64,000 nt of DNA from Candidatus Saccharimonadales bacterium. GTDB taxonomy: Bacteria; Patescibacteriota; Saccharimonadia; Saccharimonadales; UBA4665. The notes under the pieces were generated by a model that searched no databases, was not told where the DNA came from, and saw nothing but the letters and a program-made list of their open reading frames with translations. Made by a program: the position numbers and the translations under genes. The stretch is taken from assembly GCA_036388415.1 (NCBI GenBank), contig DASVRW010000002.1, positions 289,396-353,395 on the forward strand, read 5' to 3'. Below are positions 25,876-34,530 of this stretch, one piece after another; the stretch's first letter is position 1, and every line of letters begins with the position of its first letter.

Positions 25876-26415
25876 CTACTTGTCCTTTCCAGATTTACCA
25901 GACTTGCGGATAATACGCTCGCCTTCGTATTTAATGCCCTTGCCCTTGTATGGTTCTGGCTTTTTGAGCGCCCGGATTTCTGCGGCAATTTGTCCGACTT
26001 GCTGTTTGCTAATGCCATTCACGGTAATCGTGTTTTGCTCGACAACAGCGGTGATACCTTGCGGTAACGCAAAGTTGACGTCGTGCGAGAAACCAAGGTT
26101 CAGCTTGAGGCCGGATCCTGCCATAGCGACACGGTAACCCACGCCGTTAATTTCCAGCTTTTTACTAAAGCCGGTTGTCACGCCCTGGACCATATTGTTA
26201 ATAAGCGCACGCATCAAACCATGCTTGGCACGGTTTTTCGGCTCGTCATTTGCGCGTGCAACTGTCAGCACGCCATTTTCCTGCGTTATTGTGATACCTG
26301 GCAGTGTGAACTGTGATAATGTGCCTTTCGGTCCAGTCACCGTAATCGTGTCAGGGTCGACAGTGATTGTCACGCCGTTCGGGATTTCGATCGGTAGTTT
26401 TCCAACTCGACTCAT
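25876..26415 (-). CDS. rplF: 50S ribosomal protein L6
   Basis: A 179-residue L6 with the two homologous domains: SRVGKLPIEIPNGVTITV at the N-terminus, MVQGVTTGFSKKLEINGVGY at the junction and the C-terminal KKPEPYKGKGIKYEGERIIR near the sarcin-ricin loop. Between rpsH and rplR as usual. Confidence 0.97.
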   Translation of the reverse strand: MSRVGKLPIEIPNGVTITVDPDTITVTGPKGTLSQFTLPGITITQENGVLTVARANDEPKNRAKHGLMRALINNMVQGVTTGFSKKLEINGVGYRVAMAGSGLKLNLGFSHDVNFALPQGITAVVEQNTITVNGISKQQVGQIAAEIRALKKPEPYKGKGIKYEGERIIRKSGKSGKDK

Positions 26416-26445
26416 GATTATTCCTTATGTATTCCGTTATCCGGA

Positions 26446-26844
26446 TTAGTAAACTTTACAAATTAATTCGCCACCAACGCCTTGAGCCTGGGCTTCCTTG
26501 CCAGTCATCATGCCCTTGGATGTCGATACAATAACGACTCCACGACCACGCTTGACAACAGGAATTTCCTTGGCACCGACATAATATCGGCGGCCAGGCT
26601 TACTGAGGCGCGTGATTTCAGTGATTCGGGCATTTTCAGATTCGCCGTTGATCGTAATGGTGAGCGTCTTGCCAATTGTAGCATCGCTGGTGCGTACTGC
26701 CATCAAGAAACCGCTTTTTTTCAGCAGTTCAGCAACTGCTTGCTTTGATTTACTATGCGGCATGGACACTTCGTGTTTGTTAACACCAATTGCATTGCGG
26801 ATCCGGGTGAGCATATCAGCGATAGGGTCTGTGCTTGTTATCAT
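26446..26844 (-). CDS. rpsH: 30S ribosomal protein S8
   Basis: A 132-residue S8: STDPIADMLTRIRNAIGVNK, MPHSKSKQAVAELLKKSGFL and the C-terminal VVIVSTSKGMMTGKEAQAQG then GGELICKVY. Central 16S binder; in E. coli it represses the spc operon by binding near the L5 start. No obvious copy of that site was searched out here. Confidence 0.97.
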   Translation of the reverse strand: MITSTDPIADMLTRIRNAIGVNKHEVSMPHSKSKQAVAELLKKSGFLMAVRTSDATIGKTLTITINGESENARITEITRLSKPGRRYYVGAKEIPVVKRGRGVVIVSTSKGMMTGKEAQAQGVGGELICKVY

Positions 26845-26860
26845 CTGTATTTACTCCTTT

Positions 26861-27130
26861 CTACCAACTTGATTTAGTTACGCCTGGTATTTCGCCCCGG
26901 CTAGCGTGTTCGCGGAAACTGATACGACTGAGACCGAACATTCGCATGTAGGATCGGGGACGGCCTGTTTCGTTGCAACGGTTCTTCCATCGGGTTGGGC
27001 TTGAATTGCGTGGTAGTTTTGCCAGACCTTCTTGGTCACCGAGGGCTTTGAGTTCAGCTCGCTTTGCGGCGTACTGCTTAATCATTTTCTGACGCTTTAG
27101 GTCGCGGACAACGATAGATCGTTTAGCCAT
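26861..27130 (-). CDS. rpsN: 30S ribosomal protein S14 (zinc-free long form)
   Basis: An 89-residue S14 of the long, C-minus type: [20 protein letters not shown], a middle [20 protein letters not shown] and [20 protein letters not shown], ending TKSSW. Only one cysteine is present, so the zinc module of the short form cannot form. Start overlaps the rplE stop (TAATG). Confidence 0.97.
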   Translation of the reverse strand: MAKRSIVVRDLKRQKMIKQYAAKRAELKALGDQEGLAKLPRNSSPTRWKNRCNETGRPRSYMRMFGLSRISFREHASRGEIPGVTKSSW

Positions 27131-27753
27131 TATTTCTTCTCCTCTTTCTCAAACGGCATGCCGAATTTATCCAGCAGTGCACGTGCGTGAGCTTGTTCTT
27201 CGCACTTGATTACCATAACTGCCTGTAAACCGTGTGTGGTTGTCGTTTCTTCGAACGTGAGTTCAGGGAAGACTGATTGGTCGGTCATGCCCAGGCTGTA
27301 ATTGCCTTGCTTGTCAAAAGCTTTGGCGCTGACGCCGTGAAAGTCACGCAGGCGAGGGAGTACGACAGTCAGTAAACGATCCAGGAATTCGTACATTCGA
27401 TCACCACGGAGAGTGACTTTAAGGCCGACTTTATTGCCTTCACGGAGCTTGAATGTCGCAATTGACATACGAGCTACTGTTTCGACAGGCTCCTGGCCGG
27501 TGATTTTACGAAGCGTGTTAGCGGCAAATTCCATCAGTTTTTTATCGTCTTTGGCACGTCCAAGGCCGATGTTGACAATAATCTTTTCGAGACGTGGCAC
27601 TTGATGTGCATTTGCAAGACTAAGCTCTTTGAGAAGAGCTGGTGCGATTTCAGTGACGTATTCTTCGCGCAGGCGAGGTCGAGTCGTAACTTTGGCTGAA
27701 CTGCCTTTTGGCGTCGCTGTTGCAGCTGGCTTCTTGGTCGCGGTTGTTGCCAT
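27130..27753 (-). CDS. rplE: 50S ribosomal protein L5
   Basis: A 207-residue L5 with an extra N-terminal Ala/Thr/Lys/Pro-rich segment of ~25 residues. Core: [38 protein letters not shown], the [19 protein letters not shown] loop that contacts P-site tRNA, and FPELTFEE. Binds 5S rRNA. 1-nt overlap with rplX. Confidence 0.97.
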   Translation of the reverse strand: MATTATKKPAATATPKGSSAKVTTRPRLREEYVTEIAPALLKELSLANAHQVPRLEKIIVNIGLGRAKDDKKLMEFAANTLRKITGQEPVETVARMSIATFKLREGNKVGLKVTLRGDRMYEFLDRLLTVVLPRLRDFHGVSAKAFDKQGNYSLGMTDQSVFPELTFEETTTTHGLQAVMVIKCEEQAHARALLDKFGMPFEKEEKK

Positions 27754-28106
27754 TACTTGATCTCCTTTCCTGTGCTTTTAAATACGCGTGTCTTGGTACC
27801 ATCTTCGGCTACGTTGTAACCGATACGGCTGGCTTTTTTGGTGGTCGGCTCAACGAGACCGACTTTACCTACCCATATTGGCTTCGTTAGTTCTACGATA
27901 CCACCTTGCGGGCGAGTCTTTGTCGGCTTCATTGCCTTTTTGACGATGTTGATACCTTCGACAGTAACTTTATTCTCAGTTGGGTGTGTCGCGACAACTT
28001 TGCCAGTCTTGCCTTTATATTTGCCGGCACGAACAACGACAGTGTCGCCCTTTTTAAGACGGATTTTGTAAATCTGCTTGGCTTCTTGAGTTCTAGAGTT
28101 GGACAT
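27753..28106 (-). CDS. rplX: 50S ribosomal protein L24
   Basis: A 117-residue L24 with the KOW motif IRLKKGDTVVVRAGKYKGKT and GKVVATHPTENKVTVEGINI, then KPTKTRPQGGIVELTKPI. Early 50S assembly initiator. TAATG-type 1-nt overlaps on both sides. Confidence 0.97.
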   Translation of the reverse strand: MSNSRTQEAKQIYKIRLKKGDTVVVRAGKYKGKTGKVVATHPTENKVTVEGINIVKKAMKPTKTRPQGGIVELTKPIWVGKVGLVEPTTKKASRIGYNVAEDGTKTRVFKSTGKEIK

Positions 28107-28474
28107 TATAGTACCTCCGGTGCAAGGCTGATGATTTTGGCGTAGCCCATGTCACGAAGTTCGCGTGGTACTGGTCCAAAAATACGGGTTGCCTTTGGTA
28201 GTTTATCTTCACCAATGATGACGGCTGCATTATCGTCAAATTTGATAGTTGAGCCGTCTTTGCGGTTGATCTGATATTTCGTCCGGACGATGACTGCCTT
28301 GACGACGCTTTTCTTTTTGACAGTGCCATTCGGAGCTGCTTGTTTGACGGTTGCAACAATAGTATCACCGACGCGGGCGTAGCGCTTGCGGCTGCCACCG
28401 AGAACGCGGATACAAAGAATTTCCTTGGCGCCCGAGTTATCGCAGACGCCGAGTCTTGTTTCTTGTTGAATCAT
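28106..28474 (-). CDS. rplN: 50S ribosomal protein L14
   Basis: A 122-residue L14 of standard length: [52 protein letters not shown] and [20 protein letters not shown] at the end. ATGA overlap with rpsQ. Confidence 0.97.
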   Translation of the reverse strand: MIQQETRLGVCDNSGAKEILCIRVLGGSRKRYARVGDTIVATVKQAAPNGTVKKKSVVKAVIVRTKYQINRKDGSTIKFDDNAAVIIGEDKLPKATRIFGPVPRELRDMGYAKIISLAPEVL

Positions 28475-28797
28475 GATTCGGCCTCCTCGCTAGCGTCGTC
28501 AGACTTAGTTTTGACTGGTTCCTCGACTTTTGTGAGAGACAGTGAGTCCTCACGGAGTAGTGGCTTCTCGATAATCCGCTCAAGCGTGTGGCGCTTGCGA
28601 GCACTCAAAGGACGAGTCTCTACGATAGATACCTTGTCACCAACTTCAGCTTCGTTTTTTTCGTCGTGGGCCATAAATTTACGGCTGACGCTATATTGTT
28701 TGCGGTAAATTGGGTGGGTCTTACGGGTCTGCACAGTGACGACAATCGTCTTGTCAGTTTTGTTCGACGACACAATACCGATGATTGTTTTTGCCAT
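28471..28797 (-). CDS. rpsQ: 30S ribosomal protein S17
   Basis: A 108-residue S17, ~20 longer than usual because of an acidic/Ser C-terminal tail. Core OB-fold: [39 protein letters not shown] and [20 protein letters not shown]. Follows rpmC with a 1-nt overlap. Confidence 0.97.
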   Translation of the reverse strand: MAKTIIGIVSSNKTDKTIVVTVQTRKTHPIYRKQYSVSRKFMAHDEKNEAEVGDKVSIVETRPLSARKRHTLERIIEKPLLREDSLSLTKVEEPVKTKSDDASEEAES

Positions 28798-28997
28798 TAC
28801 TTGCTCTCCTTAACGAGCTGCTCACCGAGAACGGTTAACATCCGTGCTAAATCTTTGCGCTTGCCGCGGATAACGCGGACATTCTGGATTTCACCCATGT
28901 GTAAACCGCGTTTGAGACTCGCAATCTCGTCGCGGAGTTTGCTGGTTTCAACCGTCAGGTCTTGTGTGGATAATTTGCGTATGTCGATAATTTTCAT
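28797..28997 (-). CDS. rpmC: 50S ribosomal protein L29
   Basis: A 66-residue two-helix L29: IRKLSTQDLTVETSKLRDEI and LKRGLHMGEIQNVRVIRGKR with the family IRGKRKDLARMLTVL segment. Lies near the exit tunnel and is part of the SRP/trigger factor docking site. Confidence 0.95.
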   Translation of the reverse strand: MKIIDIRKLSTQDLTVETSKLRDEIASLKRGLHMGEIQNVRVIRGKRKDLARMLTVLGEQLVKESK

Positions 28998-28998
28998 A

Positions 28999-29412
28999 TT
29001 ATGCCTCCTCTTTCACGAGGAACTTGGTCTTAACTGGAAGCTTGTGAGCTGCAAGACGCATAGCTTCACGGGCGGTTTCTACGGGTACACCCTGCATTTC
29101 GAACAGGATGGTGCCAGGCTTTACTTTGGCGACGTAGAATTCAGGACTACCTTTACCACTACCCATTTTTACGTCCTGTGGCTTGCGCGTAACTGGAGTG
29201 TGTGGGAAGATGCGAATCCAGATTTTACCACCACGCTTAACGTAGCGAGTCATAGCTTGACGTGAAGCTTCGATCTGGCGCGAGGTGATGCGCTCGTGGC
29301 CTTGTGCCTGAAGTGCAAATTCGCCGTATGCTATGTTCTGTCCGGCAGTAGCAACGCCTCGGATCTTACCCTTGCGTACTTTGCGGAACTTCATTCGGTT
29401 TGGTAACAACAT
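28999..29412 (-). CDS. rplP: 50S ribosomal protein L16
   Basis: A 137-residue L16: [40 protein letters not shown] and the [20 protein letters not shown] loop. Binds near the A-site tRNA. Standard position between rpsC and rpmC. Confidence 0.97.
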   Translation of the reverse strand: MLLPNRMKFRKVRKGKIRGVATAGQNIAYGEFALQAQGHERITSRQIEASRQAMTRYVKRGGKIWIRIFPHTPVTRKPQDVKMGSGKGSPEFYVAKVKPGTILFEMQGVPVETAREAMRLAAHKLPVKTKFLVKEEA

Positions 29413-29413
29413 A

Positions 29414-30043
29414 TTAGCTTACCTCGCCTTTGTAGATCCAAACTTTAACACCGATGATTCCAGCGTTTGTCTTGGCAGTTACGCCTGCATAGTCAATGTC
29501 AGCACGTATGGTGTGCAGTGGAACCGATCCGGCTACTTCTTTTTCTGTGCGGGACATTTCAGCGCCGTTTAGACGTCCTGCGACCTGGATACGAATACCA
29601 AGGGCACCGGCGCGCATAGTAGCAGCAGCTGATGACTTGATTGCACGGCGGAAGCTCATACGGCGTTCAAGCTGGTGAGCGATGTTTTCTGCAACCAGCT
29701 TGGCGTAGAGTTCTGACTTTTTGATTTCGTCGATATTGACGCGGACAGGAACTTTGTATACTTTTTCAATTGCAGCTTTGAGCTCTTGGGCACCCTGGCC
29801 ACCGCGACCGATAACAACACCAGGCTTAGCGGTCGTAATAGTGACAGTAACAAGGTTTGGTGATCGCTCAATATCAACTTTGTTAATTGATGCCCTCGAA
29901 CCGAGGTTTTTGATGATCATGCGGCGAATCGTGAGATCGTCTTTAAGGTATCCAGCATAATCACGCTTCGTTGCAAACCATTTGCTGCGCCAGTCTTTGT
30001 TGAGCTGGAGGCGCATGCTAATGGGGTTAACTTTTTGTCCCAT
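29414..30043 (-). CDS. rpsC: 30S ribosomal protein S3
   Basis: A 209-residue S3: [20 protein letters not shown], the KH-domain [20 protein letters not shown], then [20 protein letters not shown] and [19 protein letters not shown]. Forms part of the mRNA entry channel. C-terminus ends early after [10 protein letters not shown], without the basic tail some S3 have. Confidence 0.97.
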   Translation of the reverse strand: MGQKVNPISMRLQLNKDWRSKWFATKRDYAGYLKDDLTIRRMIIKNLGSRASINKVDIERSPNLVTVTITTAKPGVVIGRGGQGAQELKAAIEKVYKVPVRVNIDEIKKSELYAKLVAENIAHQLERRMSFRRAIKSSAAATMRAGALGIRIQVAGRLNGAEMSRTEKEVAGSVPLHTIRADIDYAGVTAKTNAGIIGVKVWIYKGEVS

Positions 30044-30044
30044 A

Positions 30045-30470
30045 TTATTTCTCCTCCTTAACTACTTTGGCCGTACTGGTGGCTGCCGCTTTGACAGGCT
30101 TCTTAGCCTCACGGATGTCACCATCAACGACAACACGGATGTGACTAGTGCGGCGCTGGAATGGCAATGCACGTCCTTGCGCAGCTGGGCGGTAACGCTT
30201 GATGCGCGGACCGTGGTTAACGGTAATTTCAACGATACGAAGCGTCTTTAGCTTCATGCCGTGATTATGGTCAGCGTTAGCGCGGGCGCTTTCGATAGCT
30301 TTGATAACCGGCAGTGCTGAACGACGAGGTGTGTTGGCAAGAATTACCAATGCATCCTCGACTGTACGGCCACGAACCAAGTCAGCAACAACGCCGACTT
30401 TGCGGGGACTCATACGAACACCCTTAGCGATAGCGATAACTCCTTTATTTGCGATTGCGAGTACACTCAT
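30045..30470 (-). CDS. rplV: 50S ribosomal protein L22
   Basis: A 141-residue L22: GVRMSPRKVGVVADLVRGRT, ALVILANTPRRSALPVIKAI and the tunnel hairpin region IVEITVNHGPRIKRYRPAAQ with GRALPFQRRTSHIRVVV. The last ~25 residues are a Lys/Ala-rich tail. Confidence 0.97.
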   Translation of the reverse strand: MSVLAIANKGVIAIAKGVRMSPRKVGVVADLVRGRTVEDALVILANTPRRSALPVIKAIESARANADHNHGMKLKTLRIVEITVNHGPRIKRYRPAAQGRALPFQRRTSHIRVVVDGDIREAKKPVKAAATSTAKVVKEEK

Positions 30471-30475
30471 ATCAT

Positions 30476-30745
30476 TTACCTTTTCGCCAGCTTACCGCCG
30501 TGATTGCGGAATTTACGTGTTGGACTAAACTCACCAAGCTTGTGGCCAACCATGTTTTCTGTAATGAACACAGGCACATGGACTTTGCCATTATGCACGG
30601 CAATGGTGCGGCCTAAGAAATCAGGCGTAATCGTGCTGGAACGGGCCCAAGTCTTAATGATTGTGCGGTCGTCGCTTCCGAGCGCCAAAACCTTCTTCAT
30701 AAGCTTTGGGTCAAGAAATGGACCTTTTTTCAGTGATCGACTCAT
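30476..30745 (-). CDS. rpsS: 30S ribosomal protein S19
   Basis: An 89-residue S19: [40 protein letters not shown] and [20 protein letters not shown]. Standard length and position after rplB. Confidence 0.97.
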   Translation of the reverse strand: MSRSLKKGPFLDPKLMKKVLALGSDDRTIIKTWARSSTITPDFLGRTIAVHNGKVHVPVFITENMVGHKLGEFSPTRKFRNHGGKLAKR

Positions 30746-30746
30746 C

Positions 30747-31583
30747 TTATCTCCTCTTCGCGAGTGATCGGCTTCTGACGATCATGTTGTTAGTTGACTT
30801 ACGACGGCGGGTTTTGAATCCAAGTGTTTTCTGACCCCATGGAGTTCGCGGAGCTTTGGCCATACGGTGACGACCACCATCACCACCACCGTGTGGGTGA
30901 TCGACGGCATTCATGACGACACCACGGACACTCGGGCGCTTACCCTTGAGCCGGTTACGACCGGCTTTACCGATCTTAACGTTTTGGTGCTGCTCATTGC
31001 CGAGACTACCGATACTTGCCATACATTCGACAAGTATTTTGCGGACTTCACCAGATGGCAGGCGAACCTGTGCGTACTCACCTTCTTTGGCCATCAGCTG
31101 GGCACTGTTGCCAGCACTTCGCACCATTTGTGCACCTCGGCCTGGCTGAATCTCGATAGCGTGAATGGTGCTACCGACTGGGATGTTCTTAATTGCCAAG
31201 CGATTGCCAGTTTCGATTGGAGCTTCTTCGCCGCTGGTGATAGTTTGACCGACGGTCATGCCGTTTGCAGCAAGTATGTAGTGGTATTCACCAGTTTGAT
31301 CTTTGATACGGGCAATACGGGCTGAACGGTTCGGGTCGTACTCGATGTGTTCAACAGTTGCGACTTTGCCAGCTTCAAATTTGAAGTTAACAAGACGGTA
31401 GAAGCGCTTGGCTCCACCGCCACGATGTCGGGTAGTGATGCGGCCCTGGTTATTTCGGCCGTTGGTACGGTTCTTGATAACAATCAGGCTGCGCAGTGGC
31501 TTCTTGGTGGTAATGTCACGCGAACTGATGCTCGTCATGCCACGTCGGCCGGGAGTAGTTGGTTTGTATGCAATTATAGCCAT
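30747..31583 (-). CDS. rplB: 50S ribosomal protein L2
   Basis: A 278-residue L2: [40 protein letters not shown], the domain [20 protein letters not shown] and the peptidyl-transferase-proximal [20 protein letters not shown] with the key histidine. Normal length. Confidence 0.98.
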   Translation of the reverse strand: MAIIAYKPTTPGRRGMTSISSRDITTKKPLRSLIVIKNRTNGRNNQGRITTRHRGGGAKRFYRLVNFKFEAGKVATVEHIEYDPNRSARIARIKDQTGEYHYILAANGMTVGQTITSGEEAPIETGNRLAIKNIPVGSTIHAIEIQPGRGAQMVRSAGNSAQLMAKEGEYAQVRLPSGEVRKILVECMASIGSLGNEQHQNVKIGKAGRNRLKGKRPSVRGVVMNAVDHPHGGGDGGRHRMAKAPRTPWGQKTLGFKTRRRKSTNNMIVRSRSLAKRR

Positions 31584-32008
31584 TACTTGCTCTCCTTCTT
31601 AGCCTGTTTAGCTGCAGATTTGGCTTCGTCTTTTGCGGACTTTGCTTCAGCTTTGGCAGCTGCTTTCGCGAACTGCTCATTTGCTTTGGCTTCTTTCGCA
31701 GAAGCTTCCTCGATAGCCGCGAAGATTGGCATAGAATCGCCGGCTTTTAATGTTACGTAAGCTTTCTTGACGTCAGACGTACGTCCTGCTGTCGGTCGGC
31801 CGCCCTTGCGAACAGTACGCTTCGTTTTACCTTTGGCATTTACAACGTTGACTTCTGTGACAGTAACGCCGTATTGAGCCTCAACTGCACGAGCAATTGT
31901 GTGCTTGTTGGCGGCTCGCTCAACGTCGAACACATAAGTGTTACGAACTTGGCTCAGGCCGTAGGCTTTTTCGCTGACGCGAGGTTTTAATACGAGGGAC
32001 ATACTCAT
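31583..32008 (-). CDS. rplW: 50S ribosomal protein L23
   Basis: A 141-residue L23: LVLKPRVSEKAYGLSQVRNT, YVFDVERAANKHTIARAVEA, VNVVNAKGKTKRTVRKGGRP. The conserved domain ends near residue 100; the remaining ~40 residues are an Ala/Lys/Glu-rich helix-prone tail. L23 docks trigger factor, encoded further upstream in this window. Confidence 0.96.
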   Translation of the reverse strand: MSMSLVLKPRVSEKAYGLSQVRNTYVFDVERAANKHTIARAVEAQYGVTVTEVNVVNAKGKTKRTVRKGGRPTAGRTSDVKKAYVTLKAGDSMPIFAAIEEASAKEAKANEQFAKAAAKAEAKSAKDEAKSAAKQAKKESK

Positions 32009-32661
32009 GATGTTGCCTCCTTTTTAGTTGTATCACCGAGCCACTCAGAGACAATGCTCAGCGCGGGCTTAGTAATAACGATGGTGTCCGCATTCAAGGC
32101 ATCAAAGGTATTGATGTATTTTGCTGAAATCAACTTTACATCACCAATGTTGTTTGTTGCACGTACCATGTCATCGGTTAGTATATCAACGACAACGAGA
32201 ATACGGCGGGATGCGCCGACCTTGGCAAGCAATGCAACTGCAGCTGATGTTTTACCACGTTGTGCTGTGAAGTCATCGATAACGATAACGTTGCCTGCTT
32301 CGTGAGCCAAGCTGAGTGCCTGACGGATAGCTAACCGCTTCGCCTTGACGTTCATGTTTTTGATGTAGTTTTCTTCACCGGTTGGACCGAAAGCGATACC
32401 ACCGCCACGCCAAATTGGGTTGCGTGATGAACCGAAGCGGGCGCGTCCAGTACCCTTTTGCTTCCAAGGCTTCTTACCACCACCGCGTACGAGTCCACGG
32501 GTCTTGGTAACTGCATTGCGCGTACGACCATTGGACAGGTATGCAGTGTACGCAGTTTTTAACAAATCGTGATTTTCTGGGACGACCTCGAATACATGCG
32601 CATCGAGCTTGGCTGCCGTTGTTGCTTTCGTGCCGTCAGCTTTATAAGTAGGAGTAGCCAT
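32005..32661 (-). CDS. rplD: 50S ribosomal protein L4
   Basis: A 218-residue L4: TRGLVRGGGKKPWKQKGTGR, ARFGSSRNPIWRGGGIAFGP (tunnel loop) and the C-terminal Rossmann-like domain VIVIDDFTAQRGKTSAAVAL. In E. coli L4 represses the S10 operon through its leader; here rplC has a structured leader that could serve this (inference). Confidence 0.97.
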   Translation of the reverse strand: MATPTYKADGTKATTAAKLDAHVFEVVPENHDLLKTAYTAYLSNGRTRNAVTKTRGLVRGGGKKPWKQKGTGRARFGSSRNPIWRGGGIAFGPTGEENYIKNMNVKAKRLAIRQALSLAHEAGNVIVIDDFTAQRGKTSAAVALLAKVGASRRILVVVDILTDDMVRATNNIGDVKLISAKYINTFDALNADTIVITKPALSIVSEWLGDTTKKEATS

Positions 32662-32663
32662 GA

Positions 32664-33296
32664 TTACTTCGCTCCTTTCAAAATGATAATGCCTTTACGA
32701 GGGCCAGGTACGGCACCGGTAACGCCAATGAGGTTGTTTTCCATATCAACGAAAGCTACTTTCAGATTCTGAATAGTTACCTGATCATGGCCTAGGTGGC
32801 CAGCCATTTTCTTTCCCTTGAAAATGCGCTGCGGATACATAGATCCGATAGAACCTGGCTTGCGGGTGTTACCCTTTCCACCGTGTGTTTTGCGCTGACG
32901 GTGGAAGTTGTGACGGCGAATTGTGCCAGCCCAACCTTTGCCTTTGGTGAGGCCAGTAACGTGTACTTCATCACCAACAACAAAAGAGTCGGCGGATACC
33001 ATCGCGCCGACCTTGAGGTCTTCAGTAATTTCGTCCACGACGAATTCACGCACAATCTTTGGCATAACTTCTGTTTTAGTTGCGTCAGACGCGGCTTTGT
33101 AGTGGCCCGTCAGCGCTTTAGTAATGTTTTTACCAGTTTCAGCACCAAGCTGAACGGCGGTGTAACCATCTGTGTCGATGGTCTTCACTTGCGTTATTAC
33201 GCAAGGACTAGCGGAAAGCAAGGTTACGGCAGTTACAACACCATCGTCAGCGATAGTGCTGGTCATACCAACCTTCCTAGTAATCATAGCTTTCAT
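32664..33296 (-). CDS. rplC: 50S ribosomal protein L3
   Basis: A 210-residue L3: MKAMITRKVGMTSTIADDGV, VHVTGLTKGKGWAGTIRRHN, RKTHGGKGNTRKPGSIGSMY and KMAGHLGHDQVTIQNLKVAF. First gene of the rplC-to-secY run. Unusually it is separated from rpsJ by a terminator, a YtxH-like gene and a 230-nt leader region. Confidence 0.97.
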   Translation of the reverse strand: MKAMITRKVGMTSTIADDGVVTAVTLLSASPCVITQVKTIDTDGYTAVQLGAETGKNITKALTGHYKAASDATKTEVMPKIVREFVVDEITEDLKVGAMVSADSFVVGDEVHVTGLTKGKGWAGTIRRHNFHRQRKTHGGKGNTRKPGSIGSMYPQRIFKGKKMAGHLGHDQVTIQNLKVAFVDMENNLIGVTGAVPGPRKGIIILKGAK

Positions 33297-33361
33297 AGTT
33301 ACCTCTTAATTACCCCTGTAATACCACTCGTATATCATCCCAAAGACTGACATAAAAATTC

Positions 33362-33423
33362 TTGGCGACTCGTGGTTTCGTCTCTGTTATTGCTAACAAA
33401 ACCGACCAAACCGAGCACGCCAA
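33362..33423 (-). promoter_or_regulatory. structured 5' leader of the rplC operon
   Basis: On the minus-strand RNA a long interrupted hairpin forms: TTGGCG with CGCCAA (outer, 33418-33423 with 33362-33367), CTCG with CGAG, GTTT with AAAC, then an internal loop and TGTTA-GCAA-TAACA (33385-33398), a GNRA tetraloop stem. The outer stem is followed by GAATTTTT, so it could act as an attenuator. Located in the predicted ~150-nt leader of rplC; a ribosomal protein such as L4 is a plausible ligand (inference). Confidence 0.6.
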
Positions 33424-33451
33424 GTACAGGTTTTTTATAATGTACCACACT

Positions 33452-33481
33452 AGAGTAACATGCGAGGATAACACCTGTCAA
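33452..33481 (-). promoter_or_regulatory. rplC operon promoter
   Basis: Minus strand: TTGACA (33476-33481, perfect -35), 18-nt spacer ending TGT, TACTCT (33452-33457). The weak -10 is helped by the TG extension. Start near 33445. Confidence 0.6.
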
Positions 33482-33526
33482 TGCGTTGCGAATAATACTG
33501 CGTTACTAGTACGCCTTTTCACAATT

Positions 33527-33889
33527 CTAAAGGACTGGTCGATCGCGCTTAGCCCGTTCTGGCGCAGTCTTTGCTTCGTCAGCAGCCTTATCGGTGCTGT
33601 TTTTTACTTTTTCGGCTGTTTGATCAGCTGCATCTTTCGTTTTGTCGGCAGTATTATGTGCTTTGGAACGCACCGATTCAACACCCTGATTTACTTTTTC
33701 ACGTGCATTTTCAGCCGCATCTTGTGATTTATTCTTCGCACCGTTATAACGTACTTTTAGATCTTCGCGCATTTCTATGCCACGTTTTGGAGCGAACAGA
33801 AGTCCTGCAACGGCGCCGGCTGCAGCGGCAATAAGCACCAATCCCATGCTGTTTGAGCTTTTGCCTGTTGTGTATCGATCGTCTGACAT
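33527..33889 (-). CDS. YtxH-like general stress protein
   Basis: A 120-residue protein: charged N-terminus, one membrane segment GLVLIAAAAGAVAGLLFAP at about residues 13-31, then KRGIEMREDLKVRYNGA, the YtxH-family junction, and a long Lys/Ala/Asp/Glu-rich helical tail (apolipophorin-like). The start MSDDRYTTG (33889) is chosen because GGAG lies 7 nt before it; the longer frame is unlikely. YtxH proteins are associated with stress responses in Firmicutes. Its place between rpsJ and rplC is unusual and splits the S10 operon. Confidence 0.75.
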   Translation of the reverse strand: MSDDRYTTGKSSNSMGLVLIAAAAGAVAGLLFAPKRGIEMREDLKVRYNGAKNKSQDAAENAREKVNQGVESVRSKAHNTADKTKDAADQTAEKVKNSTDKAADEAKTAPERAKRDRPVL

Positions 33890-33971
33890 ATCTGTCTCCT
33901 TCATATATTTGTTACTTAACATATCGTAGTTGATACTCGACAATTGGTATATAAAATTATTTACATGCCAA

Positions 33972-34000
33972 AAAGTAATAACCGCCCTGGTCGGGCGGTT
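33972..34000 (-). terminator. terminator after rpsJ
   Basis: AACCGCCC (33980-33987) and GGGCGGTT (33993-34000) form a perfect 8-bp stem with a 5-nt loop 5 nt after the rpsJ stop; on the minus strand TTATTACTTTTT follows. It separates rpsJ from the rplC unit. Confidence 0.75.
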
Positions 34001-34005
34001 ATGTA

Positions 34006-34356
34006 CTACATCTTGATTTCGACATCACAGCCTGCGGGGAGGCTAAGATTCATAAGACTATCGATTGTTTTTGGCGTAGGCTCAAAAACATCTATCAGGC
34101 GTTTGTGTACGCGCATCTCAAATTGTTCGCGGCCTTTTTTGTAAACATGCGGGCTCTTGACGACCGTAAAGGTACTTCGACGAGTCGGCAGCGGTATCGG
34201 ACCGGCTAAAGTCGCTCCAGTACGTAGCGCAGTGTCGACGATCTGCTTGGCTGCTTGATCGATTACTTTATGGTCATAAGCCTTGAGGCGAATGCGGATC
34301 TTCTGCTTTACGTCTGTTTTAGCATCTGCTTTTTTAGTTGGCGTTGTGTCTGCCAT
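34006..34356 (-). CDS. rpsJ: 30S ribosomal protein S10
   Basis: A 116-residue S10, with ~15 extra N-terminal residues (Thr/Lys/Asp-rich). Core: [40 protein letters not shown] and [20 protein letters not shown]. It is transcribed alone: own promoter upstream, own terminator downstream. Confidence 0.97.
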   Translation of the reverse strand: MADTTPTKKADAKTDVKQKIRIRLKAYDHKVIDQAAKQIVDTALRTGATLAGPIPLPTRRSTFTVVKSPHVYKKGREQFEMRVHKRLIDVFEPTPKTIDSLMNLSLPAGCDVEIKM

Positions 34357-34448
34357 TTATATAGCTCCTGTTGTTATACTGTAACCTCTTCCGGAGTTGC
34401 AATGATGCGTACCGGACGAGTTCTCAATATGATTTTGTGATGGATTTG

Positions 34449-34478
34449 ATTATAACAGATACAAAAGTATATTTCCAA
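34449..34478 (-). promoter_or_regulatory. rpsJ promoter with extended -10
   Basis: Minus strand: TTGGAA (34473-34478), 18-nt spacer ending TGT, TATAAT (34449-34454, perfect). Predicted leader of ~85 nt contains TCCGG and CCGGA arms that could pair. Confidence 0.75.
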
Positions 34479-34480
34479 TA

Positions 34481-34514
34481 TTGAAAAAAACGCCATTTCT
34501 AGCGTCTTTTTCAA
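34481..34514 (-). terminator. terminator after tuf
   Basis: Read on the minus strand, GACGC and GCGTT arms (with A/T extension) form a hairpin followed by a T7 run, directly before the rpsJ -35. Confidence 0.8.
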
Positions 34515-34530
34515 TAAAGTAGTTTGTGTA

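Noticed and set aside
28588..29265. 225-codon plus-strand frame over rpsQ, rpmC and rplP
   Set aside because: Runs antisense across three conserved ribosomal genes; no homology seen.
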